A DNA stretch of 64,000 nt, taken from assembly GCA_900466945.1 (NCBI GenBank), contig UBNV01000006.1, forward strand, positions 372,001 through 436,000. Direction: 5' to 3'. Shown in pieces: positions 1-8,137 of the stretch (positions are counted from its first letter, which is position 1; every line of letters begins with the position of its first letter). The position numbers and the translations under genes were made by a program. The notes beneath the pieces are model-generated. The model did no database searches, was not told where the DNA came from, and saw only the letters and a list, made by a program, of their open reading frames with translations. The DNA comes from Hyphomicrobiales bacterium. Its GTDB lineage: Bacteria; Pseudomonadota; Alphaproteobacteria; Rhizobiales; Rhizobiaceae.

Positions 1-2
1 TG

Positions 3-722
3 GGCCATATTAAGCGCGGCCTGCTCGGCGTCTGCGCCATGGGGACCGGTTTCTACGGCTTGGTGCATCTGCCGCTGCCGGATGCGATTGCGATCGGCTA
101 TGCCATGCCACTGCTGGCGGTCGTCTTTGCGGCGGTCTTCCTGAAGGAGACCGTTCGGCTCTATCGCTGGACGGCGGTCGTGATCGGGCTGGTCGGTGTC
201 TTGATCATCTCGCTCCCCAAGTTGTCGCTCTTCGGCGAGGAGGGCCTTGGCTCCGATGCGGCCTTGGGCGCGGTGGCCGTACTTACGGCGGCGATGCTCG
301 GGGCAGGGGCCATGCTTCAGGTCCGCCAGCTCGTGCGCGAGGAGAAGACCTCGACCATCGTGCTCTTCTTTTCGCTGACGGCAGCACTGCTTTCGGCCGT
401 CACCTGGTTCTTCGGCTGGGCGGACCTATCATGGTCGTCACTTGGCCTTCTGGCGCTTGCCGGCTTTTTTGGCGGGCTCGGCCAGATCTTTCTCACCGAA
501 AGCTATCGCTACGCCGATGTCTCGACGATCGCGCCTTTCGAATACTGTTCGATCATCCTCGGCTCGATCGCCGCCTATATCCTGTTTTCCGAGGTGCCGA
601 CGATGACGACCCTGATCGGGGCGGCCATCGTCGTGGCGGCGGGAATCTTCATCATTTACCGCGAACACCAGCTCGGCCTCGAGCGCCGGGCGGCGCGCAA
701 GGCATCCACCCCGCAGGGCTGA
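3..722 (+). CDS. EamA/DMT-family inner-membrane transporter, 5' end outside window
   Basis: C-terminal part of a drug/metabolite-transporter superfamily permease. The frame is open from base 3 with no stop, so the true start lies upstream; the first ATG in the window (39) is internal. About 239 residues are visible, made of alternating hydrophobic segments: the end of the first EamA repeat and the whole second repeat, then a short basic tail rich in Arg. Members export small metabolites or amino acids, but substrate cannot be read from sequence. It converges on the MFS gene with only four bases between the two stop codons and no terminator between them. Confidence 0.85.
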   Translation, partial: GHIKRGLLGVCAMGTGFYGLVHLPLPDAIAIGYAMPLLAVVFAAVFLKETVRLYRWTAVVIGLVGVLIISLPKLSLFGEEGLGSDAALGAVAVLTAAMLGAGAMLQVRQLVREEKTSTIVLFFSLTAALLSAVTWFFGWADLSWSSLGLLALAGFFGGLGQIFLTESYRYADVSTIAPFEYCSIILGSIAAYILFSEVPTMTTLIGAAIVVAAGIFIIYREHQLGLERRAARKASTPQG

Positions 723-726
723 AACC

Positions 727-1962
727 TCAGCGGTCCGTGTCCGCGATCGGGGAGGCGTTGTCCGCGCCCTGCATGGGCACGACCGTCGCCTGGAAGTCGG
801 CTTTTTCTTCCGGTGTCACTGTGTCCGGACGGCGTGTGATGCGCCAGGCGGCATAACCGGCATAGAGCGCGAAGGCGCAAGCCAGGAAGGCGATCAGAGC
901 GCTCGGACCGAGCCCTTGCATCAGCGTGCCGGCCATCAGCGGTCCGGTGACGGTACCCATGCCGTAGAGGATCATGATGCCGCTCGACAGCGTCACATAT
1001 TCGTCCGGCTCCGCCAGATCGTTCGCATGCGCGACATTGAGCGAATAGACCGGATAGAGCACCGTGCCGACGAAGAAGCCGGCGATATAGAGGGCCGTTG
1101 GATCCTCGGCGCCGAAGGCCAGCATCATGCCGCAGGCGCCGGCGCCGAAGAGACCGCATGCGATCATGACGAGACGACGATCCATGCGGTCGGAGACACG
1201 CCCGATCGGCACCTGCGAAATCGCCCCGCCTGCCAGGAAGGCCGCAAGCAGCGTGGCGCCCTGGGCGGTGTTCATGCCGATCGTCTGCGAATACACACCG
1301 CCGAGGCTGCCCCATGTGCCGGACAGCGCGCCCGAGAGAAGCGAGCCGAAGAAGGCGATCGGCGACCGGCGATAGAGACGCTTCAGGTCGAATCGCGCCT
1401 CGGCGATCGGGCTCGGCGATTGGGCGGTCGACAGCGCCACAGGGAAGAGCGCGAGCGAGAAGATCAGGGCGCAGACCATGAACAGGTCAGGTGCATTCAC
1501 GTCGCCGAGCGGCACGATATACTGGCCGCCGATCGAGCCGACGAGGCATGTGACCATGTAGACGGAAAAGAGCGCGCCGCGGTTGTCGTTGGTCACGCGC
1601 TCGTTGAGCCAGCTCTCGATGAGCAGATAGGCGCCGGCAATGGCGAAGCCGGATAGGCCGCGGAAGATCATCCACGCCCACCACTCGACGACGAGCGCGC
1701 AGAGCAGGATCGATACGGTGAGCAGCGTGATCAGGGCTCCGAAAACCCGGACATGCCCGACGCGCCGCACGAAGATTGGCGTCACGACGCAGGACACCGT
1801 AAAGCCGAATGTGTAGCCGGTGGCGATGACGGAGATAATGAAGGTCGACCAGCCCTCGCTGAGCGACCGGATCGGCAACATGTAGCTCATCAAGCCGAAA
1901 CCGGCCATCATCATGAGAGTGGATAGCATCAGGGTGGCGATGGATGCGAGACTGGACAGCAT
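727..1962 (-). CDS. MFS transporter, 12-TM
   Basis: Major facilitator superfamily permease of 411 residues, the usual length, with hydrophobic segments throughout and the MFS loop pattern RISDRMDRR-like (seen as GRVSDRMDRR) between helices in the C-terminal half. Its closest look is to the YcaD-like MFS group. An open frame extends to 2298, but the ATG at 1962 is chosen because GGGGGAGG lies just upstream and the protein becomes hydrophobic at once; the upstream extension is low-complexity and not membrane-like. Substrate unknown. Probably transcribed alone from the 334-bp gap shared with the divergent gene at 2297. Confidence 0.85.
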   Translation of the reverse strand: MLSSLASIATLMLSTLMMMAGFGLMSYMLPIRSLSEGWSTFIISVIATGYTFGFTVSCVVTPIFVRRVGHVRVFGALITLLTVSILLCALVVEWWAWMIFRGLSGFAIAGAYLLIESWLNERVTNDNRGALFSVYMVTCLVGSIGGQYIVPLGDVNAPDLFMVCALIFSLALFPVALSTAQSPSPIAEARFDLKRLYRRSPIAFFGSLLSGALSGTWGSLGGVYSQTIGMNTAQGATLLAAFLAGGAISQVPIGRVSDRMDRRLVMIACGLFGAGACGMMLAFGAEDPTALYIAGFFVGTVLYPVYSLNVAHANDLAEPDEYVTLSSGIMILYGMGTVTGPLMAGTLMQGLGPSALIAFLACAFALYAGYAAWRITRRPDTVTPEEKADFQATVVPMQGADNASPIADTDR

Positions 1963-2296
1963 TGGGCCTCCCCCGAACTCTCTAAAATGAAATAGTGCCA
2001 GCAATGCCGCCCGTGTGAAATGTCGGATACGACGCCATGCGCCGCATTTGCGGGCGGTGCGGCTTGTTCTCGCATGGCAGATGGCAATAATTGATTGAAA
2101 GTCCGTAAGGATTTCGTTTACGCTGTTGATATTCCGGGAAAAGGCGGCTGAGCCAGCGGCCTCACACCCACCAAGGGAAGCGTATGGGGCAGAAGGGTTC
2201 AACACGACGGAGCACCGAGCACTCGCAAGAGTGGCCGACCATTGTGTGTTTTCGCCCCCATCCGGGATCCACCGGTAGCGCAGGGAGCGGAGCGCC
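1963..2296. other. divergent intergenic region
   Basis: This is the 334-bp gap between the leftward MFS gene and the rightward unknown gene. Both promoters should lie here. A weak sigma70-like match on the plus strand is TTGAAA near 2095, 17 bases, then TTACGC. No convincing ORF, repeat or RNA gene is seen. Confidence 0.4.
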
Positions 2297-3193
2297 ATGA
2301 CGCTTTCTGCCGCCGAGATCGTCGGCCACCCACAATTCGTCCCGGCGCTGCGTGCCTATTCAGCTCAGCTTCGTAGCCAGTTTGACCAGAGCCCGCGGCT
2401 GTCGCGCATGCTCGCCTCCCATCAGCGCTGGCTGCTCAGCCAAGCGGCGTTTGCCCTGCAGCTGGAATATGACCCTGCTCAGCCAGGCAGTGGTCTGACG
2501 ACCACAAATCTGCGCGAGATCATCACCTCCAACAATGCGGCGAGCCGCAACACAGTGCTGAATTTCCTCGATCAACTCTTGAGCTACAAGTTCGTCCGCA
2601 TTGTCGGAGACCCGAACAGGAGGCCCAAGCGCTACGAAGCGACGGAAATCCCGACAATGGCCATGCACCAATGGCTGCTGACCAATCTGGAGGTTCTCGA
2701 CCAGTTGGACGGTGGCGACAGGGCGGCCACGCTCTCGGCGCAACCCCAACTCTTCCGGCTGATCCAGCCGCAGGTCGCCCGCCGTGCCTGCCTTCACCCG
2801 AGCTGGCTTGAACCGCCGCCGCGCGTTGCCCTCTTCCTCTGGACGGAGGCAGGCGGACTGGTCATGGACGAACTCGTCCGCCGCGCCATGGATCTGGCGC
2901 CGGACGGCGAAGGCTACAATATCGGCCGCATTGACGCGCGTCTGATGGCCGAGAATTTCATGATCTCGCGTACCCATCTGCAGCGGCTTTTCCGCCGGGC
3001 GGTGGAGACGGGCTGCCTTTACTGGCCCGACGGCGACCGTAACCACTGCATCCTGAGGCGTGACTTCCTCGACGAATACTGCGGCTGGCAGGCGATCAAG
3101 TTCTCAATCGTCGATTTTGCCTATGAAAGGATCTGCGGACCCGCACGCCTGGGAAAGTTTGATCCGCCGCTCGGCGCGGTGGGCAGGCTCTGA
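2297..3193 (+). CDS. unrecognised protein with two winged-helix-like segments
   Basis: I do not recognise this 298-residue cytosolic protein. Residues ~68-118 (TTTNLREIITSN, then an RNTVLNFLDQLL helix and a basic wing PNRRPKRYE) read like a MarR-type winged helix. A second such segment lies near 222-255 (LMAENFMISRTHLQRLFRRA), so it may be a DNA-binding protein with two helix-turn-helix units. There is no signal peptide or membrane segment. Start chosen at ATG 2297, preceded by GGGAGCGGAG. It stands alone, with a hairpin terminator downstream that also serves the small leftward gene. A regulator role is inference. Confidence 0.7.
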   Translation: MTLSAAEIVGHPQFVPALRAYSAQLRSQFDQSPRLSRMLASHQRWLLSQAAFALQLEYDPAQPGSGLTTTNLREIITSNNAASRNTVLNFLDQLLSYKFVRIVGDPNRRPKRYEATEIPTMAMHQWLLTNLEVLDQLDGGDRAATLSAQPQLFRLIQPQVARRACLHPSWLEPPPRVALFLWTEAGGLVMDELVRRAMDLAPDGEGYNIGRIDARLMAENFMISRTHLQRLFRRAVETGCLYWPDGDRNHCILRRDFLDEYCGWQAIKFSIVDFAYERICGPARLGKFDPPLGAVGRL

Positions 3194-3221
3194 GCTGAGG
3201 AAGCTCCTTGCCGCAACGCAA

Positions 3222-3244
3222 AAGGCCCGCGTGACGCGGGCCTT
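3222..3244 (-). terminator. intrinsic terminator between convergent genes
   Basis: Perfect 10-bp stem AAGGCCCGCG / CGCGGGCCTT with loop TGA. Read on the minus strand it is followed by TTTT, so it mainly ends the 52-residue leftward gene; it also lies 28 bases after the stop of the gene ending at 3193. Confidence 0.8.
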
Positions 3245-3273
3245 GGCACATCATGCGTTAGATCTCGATGCGA

Positions 3274-3432
3274 TCAGAAGCCGAGTGGCTGCAATGCACG
3301 CTGTTCGCCGCGCGCTTGTGCCAGCTGGCGCTTTCGGGCAGCAGCGGAAAGTTCTTCCGACGCGCTGACCGCGTGCCCGATCTGGTGCATGGCCTGACGC
3401 AGGCTGCGGACGGGGTGGAACGAAATGCTCAT
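3274..3432 (-). CDS. small conserved-type protein, 52 residues
   Basis: A short gene: ATG at 3432 with a strong ribosome site (GAGGAGACG) six bases upstream, and stop at 3274-3276. The product begins MSISFHPVRSLRQAMHQIG and is helical, rich in Ala, Arg and Gln, without membrane segment or signal peptide. Its own intrinsic terminator follows directly. Ribosome site, terminator and codon use support a real gene. Similar short Arg-rich proteins are common in rhizobia, but I cannot assign a family or function. Confidence 0.65.
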   Translation of the reverse strand: MSISFHPVRSLRQAMHQIGHAVSASEELSAAARKRQLAQARGEQRALQPLGF

Positions 3433-3909
3433 GGTCGTCTCCTCTGCTCTACATGCATATCGATTTCAATGGGTATATCTGTTCATGATTGAACTGATAC
3501 CGCAATGCACAATGCGGAAGCCCTGATATGCGTTCCACGCAGATCGTTGAAATGAGCAACCCGACCGCGACGCGTCAAGCACGGAAATCGCCGAAGACCG
3601 AGGCTGGGCGAGCAATGCGTCCGGCCTGGCCGGAATGACGGGCACTCAACTGTTCGGCGCAGATGGCACTGGTTCCCCGATTGTAGGGGCTTGTCGTGCG
3701 GCCATGGTCGCCTGCGAGACGAAGCGTCTCGAACTTGCAGTGTATGGGGCGGGTGCGAAGGCTCACGGCGGATTTCCTTTAAAAGTGTCCCTCCCACTTT
3801 CATCCTCATATATCGCAGTGCAGCATAGATTCGGCAACGAACACAGCCGCGATCCTGCATTGCGCCATTTGCATGGCTGCCTTCATAATTTGTTTACGTT
3901 GATGATCTT
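3433..3909. other. 476-bp intergenic region
   Basis: Upstream of the 52-residue gene and downstream of the UDG gene. It holds a perfect dyad GTTCA-TGAT-TGAAC at 3481-3494, about 50 bases before the small gene's start, which may be an operator. On the minus strand GGAAC at 3536-3532 followed after 17 bases by CATT is a weak resemblance to the EcfG stress promoter. No convincing ORF: the open frames here have no ribosome site and mixed codon use. Confidence 0.35.
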
Positions 3910-4800
3910 TTAGCCGTTTTGCGGCGGATCCAGACGCTCTGAGAAGGCAAGCAGGTCCATCCAGGCCAGCGCCTTGCTCGCAGGCGCTGCTAGAAGTTCC
4001 TGCGGATGCAGTGTGGCCATGGCCTGGACCGCATGACCGCCGGCGCCGATCTCGCGCCATTTTCCCCGGAGAGCGTGTATCGTCCCGGTCTCGCCGAAGA
4101 AGAAACGCGCGGCGAAATTGCCGAGCACGAGCACGAGCCGGGGTTCGACGAGCGCGATCTGTCGCTCGATGAAGGGCCGGCAGATGGCGGTTTCCGGTGT
4201 CGACGGCATGCGATCGCCCGGCGGACGCCAGGGGATGACGGTGGAGATCAGGACGCTCTCGCGCGTCTGGCCGATGGCCGACAGCATCCGGTCGAGCAGA
4301 AGGCCGGCACGTCCGGAAAAGGCGAGGCCCTCGCGGTCGTCATCGGCATTCGGCATCGGCCCGATAACCATGATGCCGGATGTAGCGGTTCCCACGGCCG
4401 TGATCGTCGAGCGGGCAGACGTCTTCAGATTGCAGCTGGCAAAGCCCTCGATTGCAGTCTTCAGCTCGGCGAGCGACCGGGCACTTTCGGCCGCGAAACG
4501 GGCCTCGGCTACGGCATTTTCGTCAGGGATGGCCGGCAAGGCGGAGCCTTGGGACGGTTGCGCCCGTGCCGGCTGCCGCTCGGAAGGCGGTGCTCCGCGG
4601 GCCGGTGCGGTTCGGGAGGGTGCATTTTGTGCCGGTGCCTCGGCCGTCGGCCGCGTCATCTGCCGCGCCGACTTCTCTGCCTGGAACGCCGCAATCCGGT
4701 CCACCGGCTCTTCCTCCACGAGCCACTCGACGCCGGCTTCCGCATGAAATGCGAGAAGCGCTGCGAGCTCAGCGGGCGTCATGTCGGCGGCTTGGATCAT
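3910..4800 (-). CDS. family-4-like uracil-DNA glycosylase lacking two Fe-S cysteines
   Basis: Base-excision repair glycosylase of the type-4 fold, 296 residues. The N-terminal ~90 residues are a Pro/Ala/Arg-rich extension; the catalytic part begins near 95. Motif 1 is GPMPNADDD (147-155), then FSGRAGLLLDRML, WRPPGDR (191-197), the CRPFIERQ helix (207-214) and a final HPQ (265-267) where the family has HPS. Canonical type-4 enzymes bind a 4Fe-4S cluster with four Cys; here only C123 and C207 remain, with Phe120 and Trp191 at the other two positions. So the cluster is probably absent. Start at 4800; ATG 4782 is an alternative. Monocistronic. Confidence 0.8.
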   Translation of the reverse strand: MIQAADMTPAELAALLAFHAEAGVEWLVEEEPVDRIAAFQAEKSARQMTRPTAEAPAQNAPSRTAPARGAPPSERQPARAQPSQGSALPAIPDENAVAEARFAAESARSLAELKTAIEGFASCNLKTSARSTITAVGTATSGIMVIGPMPNADDDREGLAFSGRAGLLLDRMLSAIGQTRESVLISTVIPWRPPGDRMPSTPETAICRPFIERQIALVEPRLVLVLGNFAARFFFGETGTIHALRGKWREIGAGGHAVQAMATLHPQELLAAPASKALAWMDLLAFSERLDPPQNG

Positions 4801-4890
4801 GGGGCTGTTCTAGAGCCTTAAGGAGGCGGAAGGCAAATGGAAAGCTGGGATGCCTACAATGATCAGCCCTCATCCTGAGGCGGAAGCGAT

Positions 4891-5003
4891 GCCCCTCATC
4901 CGCCCTTCGGGCACCTTCTCCCCGCAGGCGGGGAGAAGCCCGATACGGCCGCCGCGGCGCTCCTCCCTCTCCCGCTTGCGGGGAGAGGGCAGGGGGAGGG
5001 GCA
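4891..5003. repeat. RIME-like palindromic intergenic repeat
   Basis: A 113-bp element with nested palindromes. The outer arms are GCCCCTC (4891-4897) and GAGGGGC (4996-5002). Within are a perfect 11-bp hairpin CTTCTCCCCGC / GCGGGGAGAAG (4915-4938) and a second stem CCCTCTCCC / GGGAGAGGG (4965-4989). The sequence CTCATCCGCCCTTCGGGCACC matches my memory of the rhizobial RIME1 family, a mosaic repeat of rhizobial intergenic regions. It lies between the ends of the UDG promoter region and the Hsp70 gene. Function is not established. Confidence 0.75.
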
Positions 5004-5052
5004 GTGGCATGCGATGACGGCGCTCGTCTTCGGCGCCCTCATGAAGCTGACC

Positions 5053-6345
5053 TCACGCCACCCACTGCTCGATATCGTCGCGCTCGCCGATCAGCGAGAG
5101 CCCATGGGCGATGGAGACGAGTTCGCCGCCGGTTTCGATGCGGCTTGCGTCGAAGCGGCGGTGGAAGATGTCGCGCACGGCGGGCACGAAGGATGTGCCC
5201 CCGGTGAGGAAGATCTTGTCAATGGACCCGGCTTCCGTGTTGCTCGTGGACAGCACGTCGTCGAGGGCCTCTTCCATCCGGGCAAGATCTTCGGCGATCC
5301 AGCCTTCGAACTCGCGGCGTGTCACGCGCTTCTCGCCCGCCTTGCCGAGCGGGGCAAAGCGGAAATCCGCTTCTTCGGCATACGACAGGGCCATCTTGGT
5401 GGCCGAAACCGCCTGATAGAGCGGATAACCTTCGTCATGGTCGATGAGATCGATGAAGAGCTCCAGCTTCTCCGGCTCTTCGGCCTGGCGCACCAGCGAT
5501 TTCAGATCGGCGAATTCCTTCAGCGTCTTGAAGACCGACAGCTGGTTCCAGCGCGAGAAGGCGAGATAATAGTTGCTGGGCACATCGAGAAGCTTGCCGA
5601 AGCTCTTGAACTGGCTGCCCTTCCCAATCTCCGGGGCGACCAGCTGGTCGATGATGCGGGCATCGAATTGGTCGCCGGCAATGCCGACGCCGGACTGGCC
5701 TATCGGGGTGGCCTTGAGCTTGCCGGCTTCAGTCGAGAAGCGGATCAGCGAGAAGTCGGTCGTGCCACCGCCGAAGTCGGCGACGAGCACAGTGGCATCC
5801 TGCTTGAGCGTACGGGCGAAGTAGAAGGCCGCCGCCACCGGTTCATAGACGTAATGGATTTCGGGAAAGCCGAGCCGGGTCAGCGCCTCGTTGTAGCGCG
5901 TGACGGCAAGGGCCGGATCGGGGCTGGCGCCGGCGAAATGCACGGGGCGGCCGGCAACGAGCCGTTTCGCACTTTTGGGCCAGTCCTCGCCGCCATAGGC
6001 CTGGAGCCGTTTCAGGAAGACCTCCATGAGATCTTCGAACTGGAAACGCCGGGCATGTACCAACGTGCCCTGGAAGAGGGCGGAGGCGGCGAAGGTCTTG
6101 ATCGACTGCAGAAAACGACATTCGCCGGGATTGTCGATGAAGGTCCGGATGGCAGCCTGGCCCGCCTCGACCTTCAAGGCCCCGGCGCCGAGTTGGCGGT
6201 CCTTGAGGAAGGACAGCGCGGTGCGCATGCTGTCCGTGGTGCCGGCCGGCGAGGTAAATGAAACCGAGCGCGTCTCGTCTCCGCTTTCCGCAACGGCGAT
6301 CACAGTATTGGTCGTGCCGAAATCGAGCCCCAGCGCCTGAGCCAT
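5053..6345 (-). CDS. Hsp70-family ATPase (YegD-like), no substrate-binding domain
   Basis: Cytosolic actin-fold ATPase of 430 residues, resembling YegD rather than DnaK. The phosphate-1 motif is LDFGTTNTVIA (7-17), phosphate-2 is VADFGGGTTDFS, and the adenosine motif is LTGGTSFVPAVRDIF near the C-terminus. The protein stops after the nucleotide-binding part, so the beta-sandwich that grips peptides in DnaK is missing. The frame is open to 6549, but ATG 6345 is preferred: it has AGGGAG upstream and the conserved LDFGTT follows immediately. Probably single-gene. Client or role unknown. Confidence 0.88.
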   Translation of the reverse strand: MAQALGLDFGTTNTVIAVAESGDETRSVSFTSPAGTTDSMRTALSFLKDRQLGAGALKVEAGQAAIRTFIDNPGECRFLQSIKTFAASALFQGTLVHARRFQFEDLMEVFLKRLQAYGGEDWPKSAKRLVAGRPVHFAGASPDPALAVTRYNEALTRLGFPEIHYVYEPVAAAFYFARTLKQDATVLVADFGGGTTDFSLIRFSTEAGKLKATPIGQSGVGIAGDQFDARIIDQLVAPEIGKGSQFKSFGKLLDVPSNYYLAFSRWNQLSVFKTLKEFADLKSLVRQAEEPEKLELFIDLIDHDEGYPLYQAVSATKMALSYAEEADFRFAPLGKAGEKRVTRREFEGWIAEDLARMEEALDDVLSTSNTEAGSIDKIFLTGGTSFVPAVRDIFHRRFDASRIETGGELVSIAHGLSLIGERDDIEQWVA

Positions 6346-6601
6346 GGCAATCGCTCCCTTGTTCGTGTGTTTGATGTCTGTGAGAGCCGGCGCACCAGCT
6401 TTGTCGGCGATGCCGAGAAACGAAAGAGGGCGCCTGATGCCACAGGGGGCGGGCGAGGGCAAGCGACCTTTTTGTGACGTTGGTGGGTCTGGCCGGTTGC
6501 CGAGCGGCGGCTTGTGCGGAGGGCGGCGGTCGGGCGGGTTTTGCGGCACTGGCGGTTCGGCTGCAGCCGGACTATGCTCGGCTCACTCCGGAGACCGTCC
6601 C

Positions 6602-6799
6602 ATGTCGCCTTTGCGCCTCGTTCTGCATTGCCTTGCCGCCCTCGCCATCCTGATGGGCTTCATCTGGATCGGTCAGGGCTCCGGAAATTTCCCCTATCCG
6701 GCATCGAGTTTCATGATCGATCAGAGCCCGTGGATCCTCTACGGCGCGATCCTCGCCCTGTCCGGCCTGGCAGGGCTCGTGCTGCTGCGCCGTCGTTAA
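6602..6799 (+). CDS. small two-helix membrane protein, 65 residues
   Basis: Short inner-membrane protein with two hydrophobic helices (about 5-25 and 42-60), separated by a loop with GQGSGNFPYPASSFM, and ending LLRRR, which suggests a cytoplasmic C-terminus. ATG 6602 has GGAGA nine bases upstream. Longer frames reading in from 6344 have no ribosome site and lack the hydrophobic start. Similar short proteins of this shape occur widely in rhizobia, but I know no function. A hairpin follows. Confidence 0.7.
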   Translation: MSPLRLVLHCLAALAILMGFIWIGQGSGNFPYPASSFMIDQSPWILYGAILALSGLAGLVLLRRR

Positions 6800-6818
6800 T
6801 GCCCCAGCACCACGGGAA

Positions 6819-6842
6819 AAGGCCCGCCATGCGGCGAGCCTT
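6819..6842 (-). terminator. intrinsic terminator between convergent genes
   Basis: Stem AAGGCCCGCC / GGCGAGCCTT (one mismatch) with a four-base loop. On the minus strand TTTTCCC follows, so it chiefly ends the leftward Pro/Glu-rich gene; it also lies after the small rightward membrane protein. Confidence 0.7.
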
Positions 6843-6862
6843 GTTGGTTTCTGGCCGTGTGG

Positions 6863-7669
6863 TTACGCCTGCTGGTAGGCTCTCACCGCTTCGGCGACGT
6901 CGACAGGCTGGCGCTGCTGGTCGAGTGAGAAGTTGGTATTGGTCGACGCCTGCGGATCGTCGGTCCCGGAAAGGAGGCCGGCGATGATGCGGGCCTGAGA
7001 GACTTCGAGTGCCCTGTCTCGTCCGCGGCTGAGGCTTTGGTCGACCAGAACTGTCAAGCGCTCCTTGAACGCCGCACTGTCGCTCCGCCGCGCAACGGTC
7101 TCCCCGCGATAAGCGGCAAGAGCCGCAGCCTCGATCTCATCCTCGGCCGAGTTGCCGCGGTCGACGACAACAGGAGCCGTCGGGCGATCGCTGCCAGGCG
7201 GGGTGGGCGCGATGGAGGAGGCATCATCCTCGGCAACCGCATCGGCATCCTGATCGGCTTCACTCGCCGGCGGCATGGGGTCGATCGAGTTGTCAACCTG
7301 CGCGTCGGAGCCGGCATTTTCTTCGACGCTATCAGGCGCAGTCTCCGGATCTCCCTCGGCGACCACAGGCTCTTCAGCCTCCCCCACCGGCTCAGATCCG
7401 ACTTCCGTCTCGGTGGCCGGGGCTTCCGGCTCCTCGGCGACGGTTTCTTCGGCGGGTGTCGGCTCATAGGTCCCGTCGTCGATGTCGCCGGGTGCCGTCG
7501 TTTCCGGCTCTTGGTAGGATGGTTCGGGTGTTTCGGACGTCGAAGGCGCGGATGTGGAGCCCGACGTGCTGTTACCGGATGACGATGCCGAGCCGGTGCT
7601 TGAGGAACCGGAGGACGAGGTGTTGTTGGTCCGGGATGGAGCCGGACCGAAAATTATTGGGGCGAGCAT
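6863..7669 (-). CDS. acidic, Pro/Ser/Glu-rich low-complexity protein
   Basis: I do not recognise this 268-residue protein. Residues ~10-45 are almost all Ser, Gly, Thr and Asn. Residues ~45-185 are an acidic Pro/Glu/Ala-rich stretch predicted to be disordered. Only the last ~80 residues look folded, with helices around AAFKERLTVLVDQSLSRGRD and a tail VDVAEAVRAYQQA. ATG 7669 (MLAPIIFGPAPS) is chosen because the upstream part back to 7762 looks unlike a protein start, but there is no clear ribosome site for either. It could be a surface, flagellar or scaffold protein; that is speculation. Confidence 0.6.
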   Translation of the reverse strand: MLAPIIFGPAPSRTNNTSSSGSSSTGSASSSGNSTSGSTSAPSTSETPEPSYQEPETTAPGDIDDGTYEPTPAEETVAEEPEAPATETEVGSEPVGEAEEPVVAEGDPETAPDSVEENAGSDAQVDNSIDPMPPASEADQDADAVAEDDASSIAPTPPGSDRPTAPVVVDRGNSAEDEIEAAALAAYRGETVARRSDSAAFKERLTVLVDQSLSRGRDRALEVSQARIIAGLLSGTDDPQASTNTNFSLDQQRQPVDVAEAVRAYQQA

Positions 7670-7785
7670 GATTGGCCATAAGGTTGGAGTTGCATTGCTG
7701 CGAAGGCTAATACAAGCAATCCATTGAATGACCGTCGCTTTCGCCGGTTTAGTTTGTGTCAAATGCCATTGGTTTTGGGCGGGGC

Positions 7786-8013
7786 TCAGACGTCCTGATA
7801 GAGGCGTGCGGCCATGGGGGACGCCTCGAGCGGATCGTACTCGTCGTCGAAGGTTTCGAGCTTGGTCAGGAAGTGGTCAATGATCCGGCCATAACTGGCG
7901 TTCCGAGAACGCGGGACGCGCGCGCGCTCTTCGACGACTGGCTCGAGATCGGGTATAAGAGCGGCAGGCTCGAGCGCCAGCAGCATCCGGTCTTCATGTC
8001 CGGCATCGGTCAT
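7786..8013 (-). CDS. small acidic hypothetical protein, 75 residues
   Basis: Short acidic cytosolic protein (MTDAGHEDRMLLALEP...) with a mixed helical middle (YGRIIDHFLTKLETFDDEYD) and no membrane segment. Two starts are possible: ATG 8028, and ATG 8013 with GAGAG eight bases upstream, which I prefer. It lies 116 bases upstream of the Pro/Glu-rich gene in the same direction, so the two may share a transcript. I do not recognise the family. Confidence 0.55.
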   Translation of the reverse strand: MTDAGHEDRMLLALEPAALIPDLEPVVEERARVPRSRNASYGRIIDHFLTKLETFDDEYDPLEASPMAARLYQDV

Positions 8014-8137
8014 CACGGGAACTCTCATCTCCCAGGTTACTCGCTTTGGAGTAAACCCGAGAGATTTCCAACCCGTTCAGTCGATCGCTCTCATTTTAGG
8101 CAAAGCGAATTTGGTTATCGGTTGTGGGCACCGGCAT

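Noticed and set aside
4810..5052. Array or CRISPR-like repeats near the Hsp70 gene
   Set aside because: The palindromes are nested within one RIME-like element and not regularly spaced.
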